A stretch of DNA of 64,000 nucleotides from Pseudoalteromonas ostreae (GCF_018069805.1 NZ_JAGPYN010000006.1:1-64000), one strand, 5' to 3'. Shown: positions 25,866 to 36,597, counted from the stretch's first letter. The notes: generated from the letters alone by a model not told the origin. Translations and numbers: made by a program.

Positions 25866-28442
25866 TTAGCGTGCTGAGAACACTAAACCATTTTCGTCAG
25901 CATCAATAACTATCATGTCACCACTTTGATATTCACTAGCGAGTAACTTCTGCGATAATGGGTTTTCAATGGTATGTTGAATAGCGCGTTTGAGTGGCCG
26001 TGCGCCATAGACAGGGTCAAAACCACTGGCTGCAATTCTATCAAGAGCGGCATCACTTATTTGTAACAAGTAACCCATCCCTGTTAGGCGCTCACGTAAC
26101 TTGCTTAATTGAATATCCGCAATCTCTTTAATATGTTCATTAGCAAGTGGATGGAATACCACGGTTTCATCAATACGATTAATAAATTCAGGTCTAAACT
26201 CATTAACCAAAACGTCCATCACTTTTTCTTTTAACGCTGCATAATCGTTGTTCCCGGTTTGCTCTTGAATAATATCTGAGCCTAAATTTGAGGTCATGAT
26301 GATCACCGTATTTTTAAAATCAACAGTACGACCTTGGCCATCCGTTAAACGACCATCATCCAACACTTGCAGCAGAATATTAAAGACATCAGGGTGTGCC
26401 TTTTCGATTTCATCAAGCAAAATTACAGAATATGGACGACGACGAACAGCTTCTGTTAAGTAGCCACCTTCTTCATAACCAACATAGCCCGGAGGCGCGC
26501 CAACTAAGCGAGCAACTGAGTGCTTTTCCATAAACTCCGACATATCAATACGTATCATCGCGCTTTCGGTATCAAACATATATCCGGCTAATGCTTTAGT
26601 CAGCTCAGTTTTACCGACCCCTGTTGGGCCTAAAAATAAAAACGAACCGATTGGCCTATTTGGATCAGCAAGCCCTGCACGGGAGCGACGTATCGCATTG
26701 GCCACAGCAATAACCGCTTCATCCTGACCAATAACTTTTTGATGTAAATGTTCTTCCATTTGCAGCAGTTTTTCACGCTCACCTTGGAGCATGCGAGAGA
26801 CCGGAATACCCGTCCAGCGTGAAAGTATCTCGGCAATTTCATCTTCACCCACTTGGTTTTTCAGTAAGCTCATTTCTTGCATTTCAGCTTGTGAAGCTAA
26901 GTCGAGTTTACGTTCCAATTCTGGGATACGGCCGTATTGCAGCTCTGACATGCGCTGTAAGTCAGTGGCACGGCGGGCAACATCTAAATCTAATCGCGCT
27001 TGTTCAAGTTCAGCCTTAATTACTTGAGTACCTTGCAAAGAGGCTTTCTCAGCTGTCCATACTTCATCAAGCTCACGGTATTGCGCTTCAAGATCGGTGA
27101 TCAGCTCCTGCATTTCAGAACGACGCTTTTGACTGGCGTCGTCTTTCTCTTTAGCAAGTGCATTATCTTCGAGTTTTAGCTGGATAATACGACGCTCTAA
27201 TTTATCTAATGATTCAGGTTTTGAATCAATTTGTAGACGAATAGACGAGCCCGCTTCATCAATTAAATCAATGGCTTTATCTGGTAGTTGGCGATCACTA
27301 ATATAGCGATGTGATAAATGTGCGGCAGCAACAATGGCTGGATCGGTAATTTCAACACAGTGATGTAACTCGTAACGCTCTTTCAAGCCTCGAAGTATCG
27401 CTATGGTATCTTCTACTGATGGTTCTTCAACCAGCACCTTTTGAAAACGACGTTCTAAAGCGGCATCTTTTTCAATATATTTACGATACTCATCAAGGGT
27501 TGTAGCACCGACACAATGCAGTTCACCTCGAGCCAATGCAGGTTTGAGCATATTACCCGCATCCATTGCACCATCAGATTTACCAGCGCCCACCATAGTA
27601 TGAATTTCGTCAATAAACAAAATTACTTGGCCTTCTTCTTTAGCCAATTCATTAAGCACTGATTTTAAACGTTCTTCAAACTCACCTCGGTATTTTGCAC
27701 CGGCCACCAAGGCTCCTAAATCAAGCGATAACACACGTTTGTTTTTCAAGCCTTCAGGCACTTCGCCATTAATAATACGCTGTGCGAGCCCTTCGGCAAT
27801 CGCAGTTTTTCCGACACCGGGTTCACCAATCAACACGGGGTTATTTTTAGTACGCCGTTGTAATACTTGAATAGTGCGGCGAATTTCATCATCGCGGCCA
27901 ATAACAGGATCAAGTTTTCCCTGCTCTGCACGCTCAGTTAAATCGATAGTAAACTTTTTCAGCGCTTGACGGGTATCTTCAGCATTTGGATCATCAACTT
28001 TTTGACCACCGCGAATAGCTTGTATTGCTGCTTCTATTTTAGCGCTAGTCATATTTAAAGCGCGGAAGATATCACCCAATGGTCCTTTATCATCACACGC
28101 TGCTAATACAAATAACTCACTCGATATATATTTATCTTTACGCTTTTGTGCATACTTGTCGCATAAGTTGATCAGTGAAACCATGTTATTTGACAACTGC
28201 ACGTCGCCGCCAACACCTTCCACTTTAAATAGCTTTTCTATCTCTTGCGATAACTTGGTATTAAGTTCATCGGCACTCACACTGGCTTGGGCTAATAACG
28301 CACGCACACTTGAGCCACTTTGCTGCAAGAGTGAATACATTAAATGTACCGGTTCAATAAATTGATGATCACGCCCAAGCGCTAATGACTGAGCGTCAGA
28401 GAGCGCAGATTGAAATTTACTGGTAAATCGATCTAAACGCAT
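25866..28442 (-). CDS. clpB: ClpB disaggregase
   Basis: An 858-residue AAA+ chaperone that, with DnaK, extracts and refolds aggregated proteins. The Clp N-domain (1-145) is followed by NBD1 with Walker A GEPGVGKT (about 206-213), the coiled-coil M domain (about 410-530), NBD2 with Walker A GPTGVGKT (about 605-612) and the C-terminal small domain. Arg fingers and the pore loops ([21 protein letters not shown]) are present; length matches E. coli (857). It follows rluD and pgeF on the same strand as in E. coli but has its own heat-shock-type promoter. Confidence 0.98.
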   Translation of the reverse strand: MRLDRFTSKFQSALSDAQSLALGRDHQFIEPVHLMYSLLQQSGSSVRALLAQASVSADELNTKLSQEIEKLFKVEGVGGDVQLSNNMVSLINLCDKYAQKRKDKYISSELFVLAACDDKGPLGDIFRALNMTSAKIEAAIQAIRGGQKVDDPNAEDTRQALKKFTIDLTERAEQGKLDPVIGRDDEIRRTIQVLQRRTKNNPVLIGEPGVGKTAIAEGLAQRIINGEVPEGLKNKRVLSLDLGALVAGAKYRGEFEERLKSVLNELAKEEGQVILFIDEIHTMVGAGKSDGAMDAGNMLKPALARGELHCVGATTLDEYRKYIEKDAALERRFQKVLVEEPSVEDTIAILRGLKERYELHHCVEITDPAIVAAAHLSHRYISDRQLPDKAIDLIDEAGSSIRLQIDSKPESLDKLERRIIQLKLEDNALAKEKDDASQKRRSEMQELITDLEAQYRELDEVWTAEKASLQGTQVIKAELEQARLDLDVARRATDLQRMSELQYGRIPELERKLDLASQAEMQEMSLLKNQVGEDEIAEILSRWTGIPVSRMLQGEREKLLQMEEHLHQKVIGQDEAVIAVANAIRRSRAGLADPNRPIGSFLFLGPTGVGKTELTKALAGYMFDTESAMIRIDMSEFMEKHSVARLVGAPPGYVGYEEGGYLTEAVRRRPYSVILLDEIEKAHPDVFNILLQVLDDGRLTDGQGRTVDFKNTVIIMTSNLGSDIIQEQTGNNDYAALKEKVMDVLVNEFRPEFINRIDETVVFHPLANEHIKEIADIQLSKLRERLTGMGYLLQISDAALDRIAASGFDPVYGARPLKRAIQHTIENPLSQKLLASEYQSGDMIVIDADENGLVFSAR

Positions 28443-28476
28443 AAGGGGTTACCTATTAAAAAAACTAATTACTTAA

Positions 28477-28506
28477 TTAATGGGTATGCTCAGCACTTTG
28501 ATCAAG
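28477..28506 (-). promoter_or_regulatory. Sigma-32-like heat-shock promoter of clpB
   Basis: On the minus strand CTTGATC (28506-28500) and CCCATTA (28484-28478) are separated by 15 bases, close to the heat-shock consensus CTTGAAA and CCCCATnT. It lies about 35-65 bases before the clpB start. Confidence 0.55.
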
Positions 28507-28539
28507 GCTTAGGAGAAAATATACTCAAAGAATAAGCAC

Positions 28540-29265
28540 TTACTTGCGCCAGATCAAAGAAGCCATACGCCCTGTTTGACCATCTCGACGATATGAAAAG
28601 AATTGTTCACTATTGCTAACCGTACAGTACTCACCACCACTAATATTTCTTATGCCTAGATTAATAAGGTCGGTGGTTGCAAGCTGATAAATATCCGCTA
28701 AATATTTACCATCCGCTTGCGCTGCAAATGCAGTGTGATGAGTTGCTGATTGCTCACAGAAAAGTGTTTTTACTTCACTGCCAACCTCAAACTTTGCAGC
28801 ACCTATGGCAGGACCAAGCCATGCTATAATTTTCTCTGGCGGGCAGCTAAAGTGACGCACAGTATTAGCGATAATCCCCCCATGCAAACCGCGCCAGCCA
28901 CCATGTATAGCAGCCACCTCTTCACCACTTTCACTGGTAAGCAAAACCGGCAAGCAATCTGCGGTCATAATTGCCAGTGGGTGATTTTTTAATCGAGTAT
29001 ACAGTGCATCCGCATCATAATTAGCCTGAGGGTCAGAATACTCATCCACAATAACGACATCACTGCTATGGATCTGGTTAAGCCACACCGGTACTTTAGG
29101 AAGCTGAGCAGCTAAAAGCGCGCGATTCGTTAATACCGCTTGCTGATCATCGCCCACATGTAGGCCTAAGTTTAAACTCGTAAAAGGCGCATGCGATACA
29201 CCGCCCTGACGAGTTGTACTGAGTGCCCCTACATTGGTTGGCGCTGTCCAATTAGGATAAAGCAT
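28540..29265 (-). CDS. pgeF: Multicopper-type purine nucleoside enzyme PgeF (YfiH)
   Basis: A 241-residue protein of the YfiH/DUF152 family, once described as polyphenol oxidase (laccase); relatives act as purine nucleoside phosphorylase/adenosine deaminase, and E. coli YfiH corrects misincorporated peptidoglycan residues. Metal-binding motifs are MTADCLPVLLT (Cys) and AAIHGGWRGLHGG (His), plus the N-terminal STTRQGGVS and LNLGLHVGD. It starts ten bases after the rluD stop and is probably cotranscribed with it, as in E. coli rluD-yfiH-clpB. Confidence 0.93.
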   Translation of the reverse strand: MLYPNWTAPTNVGALSTTRQGGVSHAPFTSLNLGLHVGDDQQAVLTNRALLAAQLPKVPVWLNQIHSSDVVIVDEYSDPQANYDADALYTRLKNHPLAIMTADCLPVLLTSESGEEVAAIHGGWRGLHGGIIANTVRHFSCPPEKIIAWLGPAIGAAKFEVGSEVKTLFCEQSATHHTAFAAQADGKYLADIYQLATTDLINLGIRNISGGEYCTVSNSEQFFSYRRDGQTGRMASLIWRK

Positions 29266-29274
29266 GAAGGCAGC

Positions 29275-30252
29275 TTAAAAATCGATATTTGGATTAGCTT
29301 TGGTGTCTTCACGAAGTACGTGAGTCATGGCAACCATGTCATCAGGAATTGGGGCCTGCCAAGTCATCATTTCACCCGTAATTGGGTGTGCGATACTTAG
29401 CTTTACCGCGTGCAATGCTTGACGATTAAATTCACGTAACATTTGGAACAATTCAGGTGTTGCGCCTTTTGGTGGACGAGGACGACCGCCATAGGCTTTA
29501 TCACCAATCAATGGATGATTGATAAATGCCATATGCACACGAATTTGGTGAGTTCGGCCAGTTTCTAAACGAAGACGTAATCGCGTATGCGCACGGAATT
29601 TTTCAGCAACACGAAAATGCGTAATTGCTGGTTTACCCTGCTCATGCACAGCCATGTGTGTACGCTGCGTAGGATGGCGGCCAATTGGTTTTTCAACCAT
29701 GCCACCCGCTGTCATTGTGCCATTACAAATTGCTTCATATTCACGCGTGAAATTTTCACGCTTTTGTAATGCTTTAACTAAATGTGTTTGCGCCTGAATT
29801 GTTTTAGCTACCACCATCAAACCGGTCGTATCTTTATCTAGGCGATGCACAATACCTGCGCGCGGAACATTAATGATATCTGGATAATGATGCAACAATG
29901 CATTGAGCACTGTGCCATCAGGATTACCGGCGCCAGGGTGCACAACTAAACCCATAGGTTTGTTGATAACTAAAATATCATCATCTTCATAAACGATGTT
30001 TAATTTGATATCTTGCGCTAGATATTCACGTGGGGCTTCAATGCTAGTTTCAACATTGACTGTTTCACCGCCGAAGAGTTTCTCTCTTGGAGTGTTTAAA
30101 ATTTCACCATCCACGGTGATTTTATCATCCAAAATCCACGTTTTTATACGTGAACGTGAATAATCAGGGAACAATTGTGCCAATACTTGGTCTAGACGTT
30201 TACCGCCTAACTCAGTTGGCACCTCGGCTTGAAGAGAAATTTGCTCTGACAT
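29275..30252 (-). CDS. rluD: 23S rRNA pseudouridine synthase RluD
   Basis: A 325-residue enzyme that makes pseudouridines 1911, 1915 and 1917 in helix 69 of 23S rRNA. An S4 RNA-binding domain (about 18-75) precedes the catalytic domain; the catalytic Asp is D139 in VHRLDKDTTGL, the same number as in E. coli RluD. Other matches are LVVHPGAGN and RTHQIRVHMAFINHPLIGD. It is first of the rluD-pgeF unit and divergent from bamD with about 140 bases between. Confidence 0.97.
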   Translation of the reverse strand: MSEQISLQAEVPTELGGKRLDQVLAQLFPDYSRSRIKTWILDDKITVDGEILNTPREKLFGGETVNVETSIEAPREYLAQDIKLNIVYEDDDILVINKPMGLVVHPGAGNPDGTVLNALLHHYPDIINVPRAGIVHRLDKDTTGLMVVAKTIQAQTHLVKALQKRENFTREYEAICNGTMTAGGMVEKPIGRHPTQRTHMAVHEQGKPAITHFRVAEKFRAHTRLRLRLETGRTHQIRVHMAFINHPLIGDKAYGGRPRPPKGATPELFQMLREFNRQALHAVKLSIAHPITGEMMTWQAPIPDDMVAMTHVLREDTKANPNIDF

Positions 30253-30393
30253 TAGTAACTTTACCCAATTTACCAGTGCAAGCTGCGCTCGACTGGGTTA
30301 GAATCGCTTTTAATAAAAGCATTATATAATAAGCATAGTTTACTCGGTTTTACCCACTTGGCCTAGCCGAAGACATCGAAGGTAACAAATAAA

Positions 30394-31155
30394 ATGATAA
30401 ATAAAATAGGGAAACGTGCATTCGCCATTGTTTTTACAGTTTCATTACTTGGTTTAGGTGCCTGTTCGTCAGCACCTGATGCAGAAGATATCCAACGCGT
30501 TCCTAATAAATCAGCGCAAGCGTTGTATGATGATGCCAAACAAACTCTTGATTCAGGCTTGTACGCGCGTGCAATTGAGCTTTTGAGTGCGATTGATTCA
30601 CGCTATCCGTTTGGGCCTATGTCAAAACAAGTTCAAATGGATTTAGTCTACGCCCATTATCAAGCGGGTAATACTGAACAAGCGCTTGCAACAATTGACC
30701 GTTTTATTCGCCTAAATCCAAACCACAAAGATTTAGACTATATGTACTACATGCGTGGTTTAGTAAATATTAAAGCCGATAAAAACGCATTCCAAGAGTA
30801 TTTTGGGGTTGATAGGGCTGATCGTGATGCTAATCGGACCCGTGTTGCTTTTACTGATTTATCAACTTTAGTTAATCGCTTCCCTGACAGTGGCTATGCC
30901 CCTGAAGCAAAAAGACGTTTAGTTTGGTTGCTCAACAAAATGGCTCGTTACGAGTTGAAAGTTGCTGATTACTACTATGAGCGTGAAGCTTACTTAGCGG
31001 CAGCAAATCGCGGTAAATACGTTGTTGAACATTATTCGCAAAGTAGTTATTTAAATGAAGCACTTGAAATGATGGAAAAAAGCTACAAAAAGCTTGGTTT
31101 ACCAGAATTAAGTAAACACGCTAAAATGACCCGAGAGTTAAATAAAAAGAAATAA
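30394..31155 (+). CDS. bamD: Outer-membrane assembly lipoprotein BamD
   Basis: A 253-residue essential lipoprotein of the BAM complex that inserts beta-barrel proteins into the outer membrane. The signal peptide ends in lipobox LGAC (Cys at about residue 24). TPR-like repeats follow (SAQALYDDAKQTLDSGLY, FGPMSKQVQMDLVYAHYQAG, YYMRGLVN), with the conserved FPDSGYAPEAKRRLVWL region. Position divergent from rluD is the standard gammaproteobacterial arrangement. Confidence 0.97.
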   Translation: MINKIGKRAFAIVFTVSLLGLGACSSAPDAEDIQRVPNKSAQALYDDAKQTLDSGLYARAIELLSAIDSRYPFGPMSKQVQMDLVYAHYQAGNTEQALATIDRFIRLNPNHKDLDYMYYMRGLVNIKADKNAFQEYFGVDRADRDANRTRVAFTDLSTLVNRFPDSGYAPEAKRRLVWLLNKMARYELKVADYYYEREAYLAAANRGKYVVEHYSQSSYLNEALEMMEKSYKKLGLPELSKHAKMTRELNKKK

Positions 31156-31167
31156 ATTAACATATAC

Positions 31168-31210
31168 AAAAAAGGCACTACTCATTGTTTATAATGAGTA
31201 GTGCCTTTTT
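31168..31210. terminator. Bidirectional terminator between bamD and glnB
   Basis: AAAAAAGGCACTACTCATT pairs almost perfectly with AATGAGTAGTGCCTTTTT (18-bp stem) around a short loop; A and T tracts on either side serve both strands. Confidence 0.93.
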
Positions 31211-31241
31211 ACTACCTAATTTTTTAATCTCAGATAAGAAA

Positions 31242-31589
<348 letters not shown>

Positions 31590-31775
31590 CTACTCTTATA
31601 TTTCTAATTGAGTCGATTTTAGACAATCCTGCACTTCATAGCAAACAAAGCAATTGAATTACGGTGATTTAATCGCCAGCAATGGTATGATTATACCAAT
31701 AGGAACAACTATACTTAAGGTAAGTTGCTCAAAGTGCACGATTTACCCAGTGTCAACCCAGTCTTAGAGGTGAAC

Positions 31776-32321
31776 ATGAACAAACAACAACATGGTTTTA
31801 CACTACTTGAGGTGATGGTCACCCTTGCGATAGTCGGAATTTTAGCCTCAATCGCTTTTTGGAATAGTACCGACATGCTAGAAAACAACCGAGCTGAAAA
31901 TTATTTACTGGAGTTAAAACGTAACATCAGCTTTGCTCGTGCCAAAGCCACCAGTACCGATTCATTGATCGTAGTATGCAGTGGTGATACAACCCAAATA
32001 GAAAGAGACAGAAAAGTGACCTGCTTAAATGATTGGAATAACGGCTCTATCATCGTCTTTTATGATAGTAACAGTAATGGCATTCATAACCCTCGCAGAG
32101 GGGACAAAATACTCAGGGTGATGGAAGAAATACCTCAAAGCAGCAAATTGACGTTTACCGGTGATAGCTCATTAGTATTTGATGCAAGTGGTCGTATTAC
32201 CTCGAACCCAGGCACATTCATCTACTGCCCAAATAAAGATAATGAAAACAATAAAGCATTAACAGTAACTCAATCCGGCACCGCTTTTTATAATGGAGAT
32301 ACTGAAAACACTTGCGATTAA
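31776..32321 (+). CDS. Type IV pilus minor pseudopilin, FimT/GspH family
   Basis: A 181-residue prepilin-like protein. The leader MNKQQHG is followed by FTLLEVMVTLAIVGILASI, so PilD would cut after G7 and methylate F8; the Glu at +5 is present. The rest fits the GspH/FimT beta domain, ending in a Cys-containing tail (FIYCPN, TENTCD). The ATG at 31776 has AGAGG close by and gives a normal leader; the frame extends 17 codons further upstream. FimT-type proteins help prime pilus assembly and in some species bind DNA for uptake. It forms a plus-strand pair with the next gene. Confidence 0.87.
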   Translation: MNKQQHGFTLLEVMVTLAIVGILASIAFWNSTDMLENNRAENYLLELKRNISFARAKATSTDSLIVVCSGDTTQIERDRKVTCLNDWNNGSIIVFYDSNSNGIHNPRRGDKILRVMEEIPQSSKLTFTGDSSLVFDASGRITSNPGTFIYCPNKDNENNKALTVTQSGTAFYNGDTENTCD

Positions 32322-32394
32322 ACTTCCCCTATCCTTGCATCTAATTTAGGGTCAACTAAGCTTAAGCTACTTGTCATAATTGAGAACTTCATGG

Positions 32395-32928
32395 ATGAAG
32401 GATATAAACAACGGCGAAAAGCTACTAGGAACCACATTGATTGAAACTATGGTAGTGTTAAGCATTATGTCCATAATGTGCCACTTAGTTTTATTTAATT
32501 ATCAACCGTTACTCATAAATATCCGCCTTGGCAACCATATCGCAAAAGTAAATAGAGCTATAGGCTTATCTCGTTTAAACGCAATATCTTATGACGTAAA
32601 CGTAACTTTTTGTGCACTTAAAAATAATCAATGCCATAGCGATAATTGGCACAAAAAACTAACGGTGTTTACTGATACTAACGAGCTGGGTAAATTTGAT
32701 GGTAAAGATAAAGCTTTATTTTACATAGAATCTACACACTCTGAAGATATGCTCACTTACCCTCGACCATTTATTACTTTTCGGTATAACGGCACACCAA
32801 TGGGCTTTCACAACGGTACATTTATATATTGTCCTAAGTATCAACAAGCAAGCTATAAAGGGCTTGCTATATCTATAAGCTATACGGGCAGAACAAAAAT
32901 TAAAAACACCTCAAAATGCCAAGAATAG
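32395..32928 (+). CDS. Second FimT/GspH-like pseudopilin, divergent
   Basis: A 177-residue protein related in layout to the preceding gene (both end in GTFIYCPK/N and Cys-containing tails). The leader is MKDINNGEKLLG followed by TTLIETMVVLSIMSIM: the cleavage Gly and +5 Glu are kept, but the first mature residue would be Thr rather than Phe or Met. The hydrophobic helix contains an unusual Cys-His pair (SIMCHLVLF). The ATG at 32395 has only a weak ribosome binding site; a TTG five codons earlier is possible. It probably arose by duplication and divergence; it converges with pilE. Confidence 0.75.
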   Translation: MKDINNGEKLLGTTLIETMVVLSIMSIMCHLVLFNYQPLLINIRLGNHIAKVNRAIGLSRLNAISYDVNVTFCALKNNQCHSDNWHKKLTVFTDTNELGKFDGKDKALFYIESTHSEDMLTYPRPFITFRYNGTPMGFHNGTFIYCPKYQQASYKGLAISISYTGRTKIKNTSKCQE

Positions 32929-32950
32929 TCAACAATAAAGCAGTTACAAA

Positions 32951-33367
32951 CTATTTACCCCAACACATAGAAGAGTTAGCTTTTGGTGTTGCGGTTTTTA
33001 GCCCTGCATCATCAATAGTAAGGGTCTTACAGTCATCATCTTTTAATGGAGGACCAGCAACTGGAGTTGCCGTAAAGCTAAATGTCCCTGCATCGTTATC
33101 AACTTCAACCTCAATAGTATAAAAACCATGCTCAGTTGGTGTCGTTACACCAATATTTTCTAAATTATTTGTATATTCTCGATTATCGACAAAGAACTGT
33201 TCTTGCCTATTAGCTGCATCAAGAAGAGAAGTTATCGCTTCCGTGCGCGCAGTACGTTTCACATGCTCAAAGTAGCTAGGGAGTGCGATAGAAGCAATAA
33301 TTCCAAGTATTGCAACTGTAATCATTAGTTCAATTAACGTAAAACCCTGCTGTTTACTTGTTATCAT
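32951..33367 (-). CDS. pilE: Type IV pilin-like minor pilin PilE
   Basis: A 138-residue prepilin with leader MITSKQQG and mature N-terminus FTLIELMITVAILGIIASIA. The C-terminal half contains the paired Cys residues of a D-loop (DDDCKTL and SSMCWGK). PilE in Pseudomonas is a minor pilin of the priming complex. It is the last gene of the pilV-W-X-Y1-E unit and starts seven bases after pilY1. Its ribosome binding site and first codons lie within a 19-base direct repeat of the end of pilY1. Confidence 0.9.
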   Translation of the reverse strand: MITSKQQGFTLIELMITVAILGIIASIALPSYFEHVKRTARTEAITSLLDAANRQEQFFVDNREYTNNLENIGVTTPTEHGFYTIEVEVDNDAGTFSFTATPVAGPPLKDDDCKTLTIDDAGLKTATPKANSSMCWGK

Positions 33368-33406
33368 TTATTTCTCACTTATCAACTTTGTTATCATTTA
33401 TTTCTC
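33358..33406. repeat. Direct repeat at the pilY1-pilE junction
   Basis: TTGTTATCATTTATTTCTC occurs at 33358-33376 and 33388-33406, a period of 30 bases. On the minus strand the upstream copy encodes the pilY1 residues REINDNK and the other forms the ribosome binding site and first codons of pilE. Confidence 0.9.
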
Positions 33407-36400
33407 GTTTATAAATAAATGTTTGCTGTGTTTTAAAACCGAAGCCAATGGGTACGACATCACTAACAAGCTTAATTTTGCCATCTGCATCTAAAGTAAT
33501 GCCTACCCCTGTTATTTCTTTGGGGGTAAATGGGTTGTTTGGGTTTATCTCACAATTTTCTGGACATGTAGGCTGTTTAACACCAGGACCAATAAGTAAA
33601 AACTGACTTTGTGTTTTTACATCATCACCTGTATCGTCACATTTTTTATCATTATCACTATCTGTACACGTTGGCCCTTCACCAAAATATAATTGAGGTG
33701 TGTCCGGCACATCATTACTAGTCGTGAAACTCAATTGATCATACACTTTAGTACCATAATGTAAGTGAAAAGCATACATAGACCCTTTACCACCGCTTAG
33801 TGAACATTGATTAGTTGTTTCTGTCGCTGATGATGGCGTATATGAAGTGAAGTATGCCACTCCACCTACAACCGTTGCCGCTGCAAGCGACTTTTCACCA
33901 CTTGCAGGCAAATCATAATACCAACCTGCCTTATTACTTAAATTAATCTCTTCTTTTGTAAACTTATCGATATCATCCAATGCATTACCAAATGGATCTG
34001 AATTTACATTCATTAAATCAGATACGGTGATAGTTTTAGGTATATCAGAACCTTTAAATGTTTGGGTTAACGTATTTGTATCTCGGATCATATAAAGCTG
34101 GTTAAGCGCTTTAGTACCAAGCGGATTAGAACGATTTCCGCTGCCAAATAACACGGCATCAAATGGTGTATCTTTTCGTGTCACAAACGTTTTACCGTTA
34201 TATTGAGTATTGGTCACCTTACTAAACATAGTACGCGCAATCATGGGCTTATAGAAAAAACGTCTATCTAAAGCATTATTTTCGCCACTTAACTTTGCAA
34301 ACTCAAAATGAGTCCAATCCGCTATTGATTCTGTCGGCATATCTATACGCCAAACGCTGCCCCTCGTATCAGCAGCATAAATACGATCAATATAACCATC
34401 ATAATCAGAATCTAGCGTTGTTACATTAGCTGCAATACTATTTTTGCCTTTAAAGCCCTTCGCTGGAGTCAACTCCCATATCAACTTTCCATCTGAGGCT
34501 TTTACGATATATATGCCACGCCCTTTAGTATCATCACTAAGTGCAACGTTATCTTTATTAGTATCATAACCAGCACCAAAAATAAGCACAGGCTCTTTAC
34601 CATAAGCTTTTATGAAGGAAACTGTCGGAGCTGACCAGCTTTGCGCTAATTCAGTAAAACTACCGCTTCCGCCTTGAATTGGCCCACCCCACATAAGCTT
34701 TGGCTCATCTGGATCAGTGATATCCATTCCATAATAATTTGTACCACCACGGCGCATACCAAAAAAAGCCCAAACTTTATCACTACCATTTACTACACCA
34801 TCCCGATTGGCATCATCGAAATAAATAGTAATAGCTCCATCCACACCATACTTTTTAATTCCCTGTGTATTTTTTCTAAGTGGATCGATAATTTTATAAA
34901 GACTACTAGGAATAAAAGCCCAACTTTCATTCACTGTATTTCCTGAGTCCTTAAACATATGTAAAAACCCAGCATTTGTTCCTATTAAAATACGGACATT
35001 ACCATTTCCATAATCAATAGCAACAGGCTTTGAATGTAAAGGATCACCAAAAATATCTGCTCGTGATCCACTGCCTGCATTTGCATTATCTACATCAATG
35101 CCTCGCGCCCAATCGATTGTATCCTCGAGATCACTCTCATTCACTGCAAAATATTTAGCAGCTTCTGTTTCATTTGAATATGCTGCCTTGATCGATTTAA
35201 AGTCAAAATCAATTAAACCACCAGTATTAGCATCAGTAAGCACCTTACGAGCACTTGCATCTTCAGTTAATACGGCATTTGCCCCCCCGTTTTGAACAGA
35301 GTTCCCATCTGCTGCAGCGTCTTTATCAAGCCAGAATGTATGTGCATCTTTTTTAATTAACCCATCCTTGTTGAGGGCTTGGTTATCTTTTGAGTCAACA
35401 ATTTGTGTTCCTGACACTTTTAATTTTTTTAAATTGCCAATCCAACGAGCGCCAGGTGCAGGGTAAAACATAGCGTAATAAATAGCGTCGCGACTACGAG
35501 TCTGGTCAACATTGTTACTCGCCACTGCGGGAGAAGTGAATGTATCATTAACTGAACGTATAAATGACACAGCTTGATTTAATGCCTTAACTAACTGTTC
35601 AGGTGTACTTGCTGGGAAAGTTCCCCCTCCGCCTAAGTTTCCTGCTTCTTTTAATAACTGCTGACCTTGCTGACTCATACCTGAGCCAAAACCAATTGTA
35701 AATAAGCGGCCCGTTTCATGAATATCTTTAGTTAATGGGTACAAATCAACCTTTGTTGTACCTGTACCATGAATCACTTTGGCTAACTGATGTAAGTAAT
35801 TACCATACATATAGTCATCATTATCTAAGGCATTGCCAAAATACTTTTTGTGTTCATCGCTTATTTCATCATCACTATTATTATCTTTGCCCGCAGATGG
35901 GTCACCGTCAGTCATATAAATAATATTAACAGAGTGATCACAACGCTTAGCTTCGGCGACACTGTCAGCAAAAGGGGAGATATAAGAATAGTTGTAGTTG
36001 TATTGCCATTCATAGCTGCAATTCCACCCCCAGCTGTTACATTTACGAACTAGCTCTCTTCCCGCATAAACTTTACTTTCAACATTTGTATCTCTACTGC
36101 TCTCGCTGAGATTTAGCGCATAGTGCAAACCTCTCCCTGTTATATACAAATATGCTTCCCAAAGAGTTTCAGCTAATGGAGTACCACCATCGGCAGGTAG
36201 GTTATCTATTGATGCTTTTATAGCAATGTGTGAACTACCAATACCATTCAATATATAACCGCCATCAGTACTGTTATAGCGCATAAGACCAAAATCAATG
36301 TCAGAATTACCTGTTATCAACTCAGTCATTGCATTTTTAGCCACCCCTAGTCGACTGTCATTACATAACTTCCAACCACCATTATTATACTGGCCACAAT

Positions 36401-36587
36401 TTCCACCTGTTTTAGATGAAAACGCCATACTCCCAGAGGTGTCAAAAATTAATAAAACCCGCGGTTTTTCATCTAAATCAACATTATGATTTACATATAA
36501 TTCAATGTCTTCAGCATAGCTTTGCATACTCAAAAGTACTACCATGCTGAGTGAAACATTCATAACTAACTTTTTAAACTTGATCAT
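33375..36587 (-). CDS. pilY1: Type IV pilus tip adhesin PilY1
   Basis: A 1070-residue secreted protein. After a signal peptide (about 1-26, ending SYA) comes a von Willebrand A-like domain with MIDAS motif DTSGSM (about 48-53). The C-terminal half is the PilY1 beta-propeller (about 500-960), with a calcium-binding loop DANRDGVVNGSD at about 590-601 and a second Asp-rich loop near the C-terminus (DSDNDKKCDDTGDD). PilY1 supports pilus extension, adhesion and surface sensing. The ATG at 36587 is 10 bases after pilX, preceded by GCGAG, and gives a proper signal peptide; the frame extends 16 codons further upstream. Confidence 0.93.
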   Translation of the reverse strand: MIKFKKLVMNVSLSMVVLLSMQSYAEDIELYVNHNVDLDEKPRVLLIFDTSGSMAFSSKTGGNCGQYNNGGWKLCNDSRLGVAKNAMTELITGNSDIDFGLMRYNSTDGGYILNGIGSSHIAIKASIDNLPADGGTPLAETLWEAYLYITGRGLHYALNLSESSRDTNVESKVYAGRELVRKCNSWGWNCSYEWQYNYNYSYISPFADSVAEAKRCDHSVNIIYMTDGDPSAGKDNNSDDEISDEHKKYFGNALDNDDYMYGNYLHQLAKVIHGTGTTKVDLYPLTKDIHETGRLFTIGFGSGMSQQGQQLLKEAGNLGGGGTFPASTPEQLVKALNQAVSFIRSVNDTFTSPAVASNNVDQTRSRDAIYYAMFYPAPGARWIGNLKKLKVSGTQIVDSKDNQALNKDGLIKKDAHTFWLDKDAAADGNSVQNGGANAVLTEDASARKVLTDANTGGLIDFDFKSIKAAYSNETEAAKYFAVNESDLEDTIDWARGIDVDNANAGSGSRADIFGDPLHSKPVAIDYGNGNVRILIGTNAGFLHMFKDSGNTVNESWAFIPSSLYKIIDPLRKNTQGIKKYGVDGAITIYFDDANRDGVVNGSDKVWAFFGMRRGGTNYYGMDITDPDEPKLMWGGPIQGGSGSFTELAQSWSAPTVSFIKAYGKEPVLIFGAGYDTNKDNVALSDDTKGRGIYIVKASDGKLIWELTPAKGFKGKNSIAANVTTLDSDYDGYIDRIYAADTRGSVWRIDMPTESIADWTHFEFAKLSGENNALDRRFFYKPMIARTMFSKVTNTQYNGKTFVTRKDTPFDAVLFGSGNRSNPLGTKALNQLYMIRDTNTLTQTFKGSDIPKTITVSDLMNVNSDPFGNALDDIDKFTKEEINLSNKAGWYYDLPASGEKSLAAATVVGGVAYFTSYTPSSATETTNQCSLSGGKGSMYAFHLHYGTKVYDQLSFTTSNDVPDTPQLYFGEGPTCTDSDNDKKCDDTGDDVKTQSQFLLIGPGVKQPTCPENCEINPNNPFTPKEITGVGITLDADGKIKLVSDVVPIGFGFKTQQTFIYKREINDNKVDK

Positions 36588-36597
36588 ATTTACTCGC

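Noticed and set aside
31690-31705. ATTATACCAAT before the FimT-like gene, similar to the second MITE end
   Set aside because: Only about 11 bases match and no partner end is present; could be chance.
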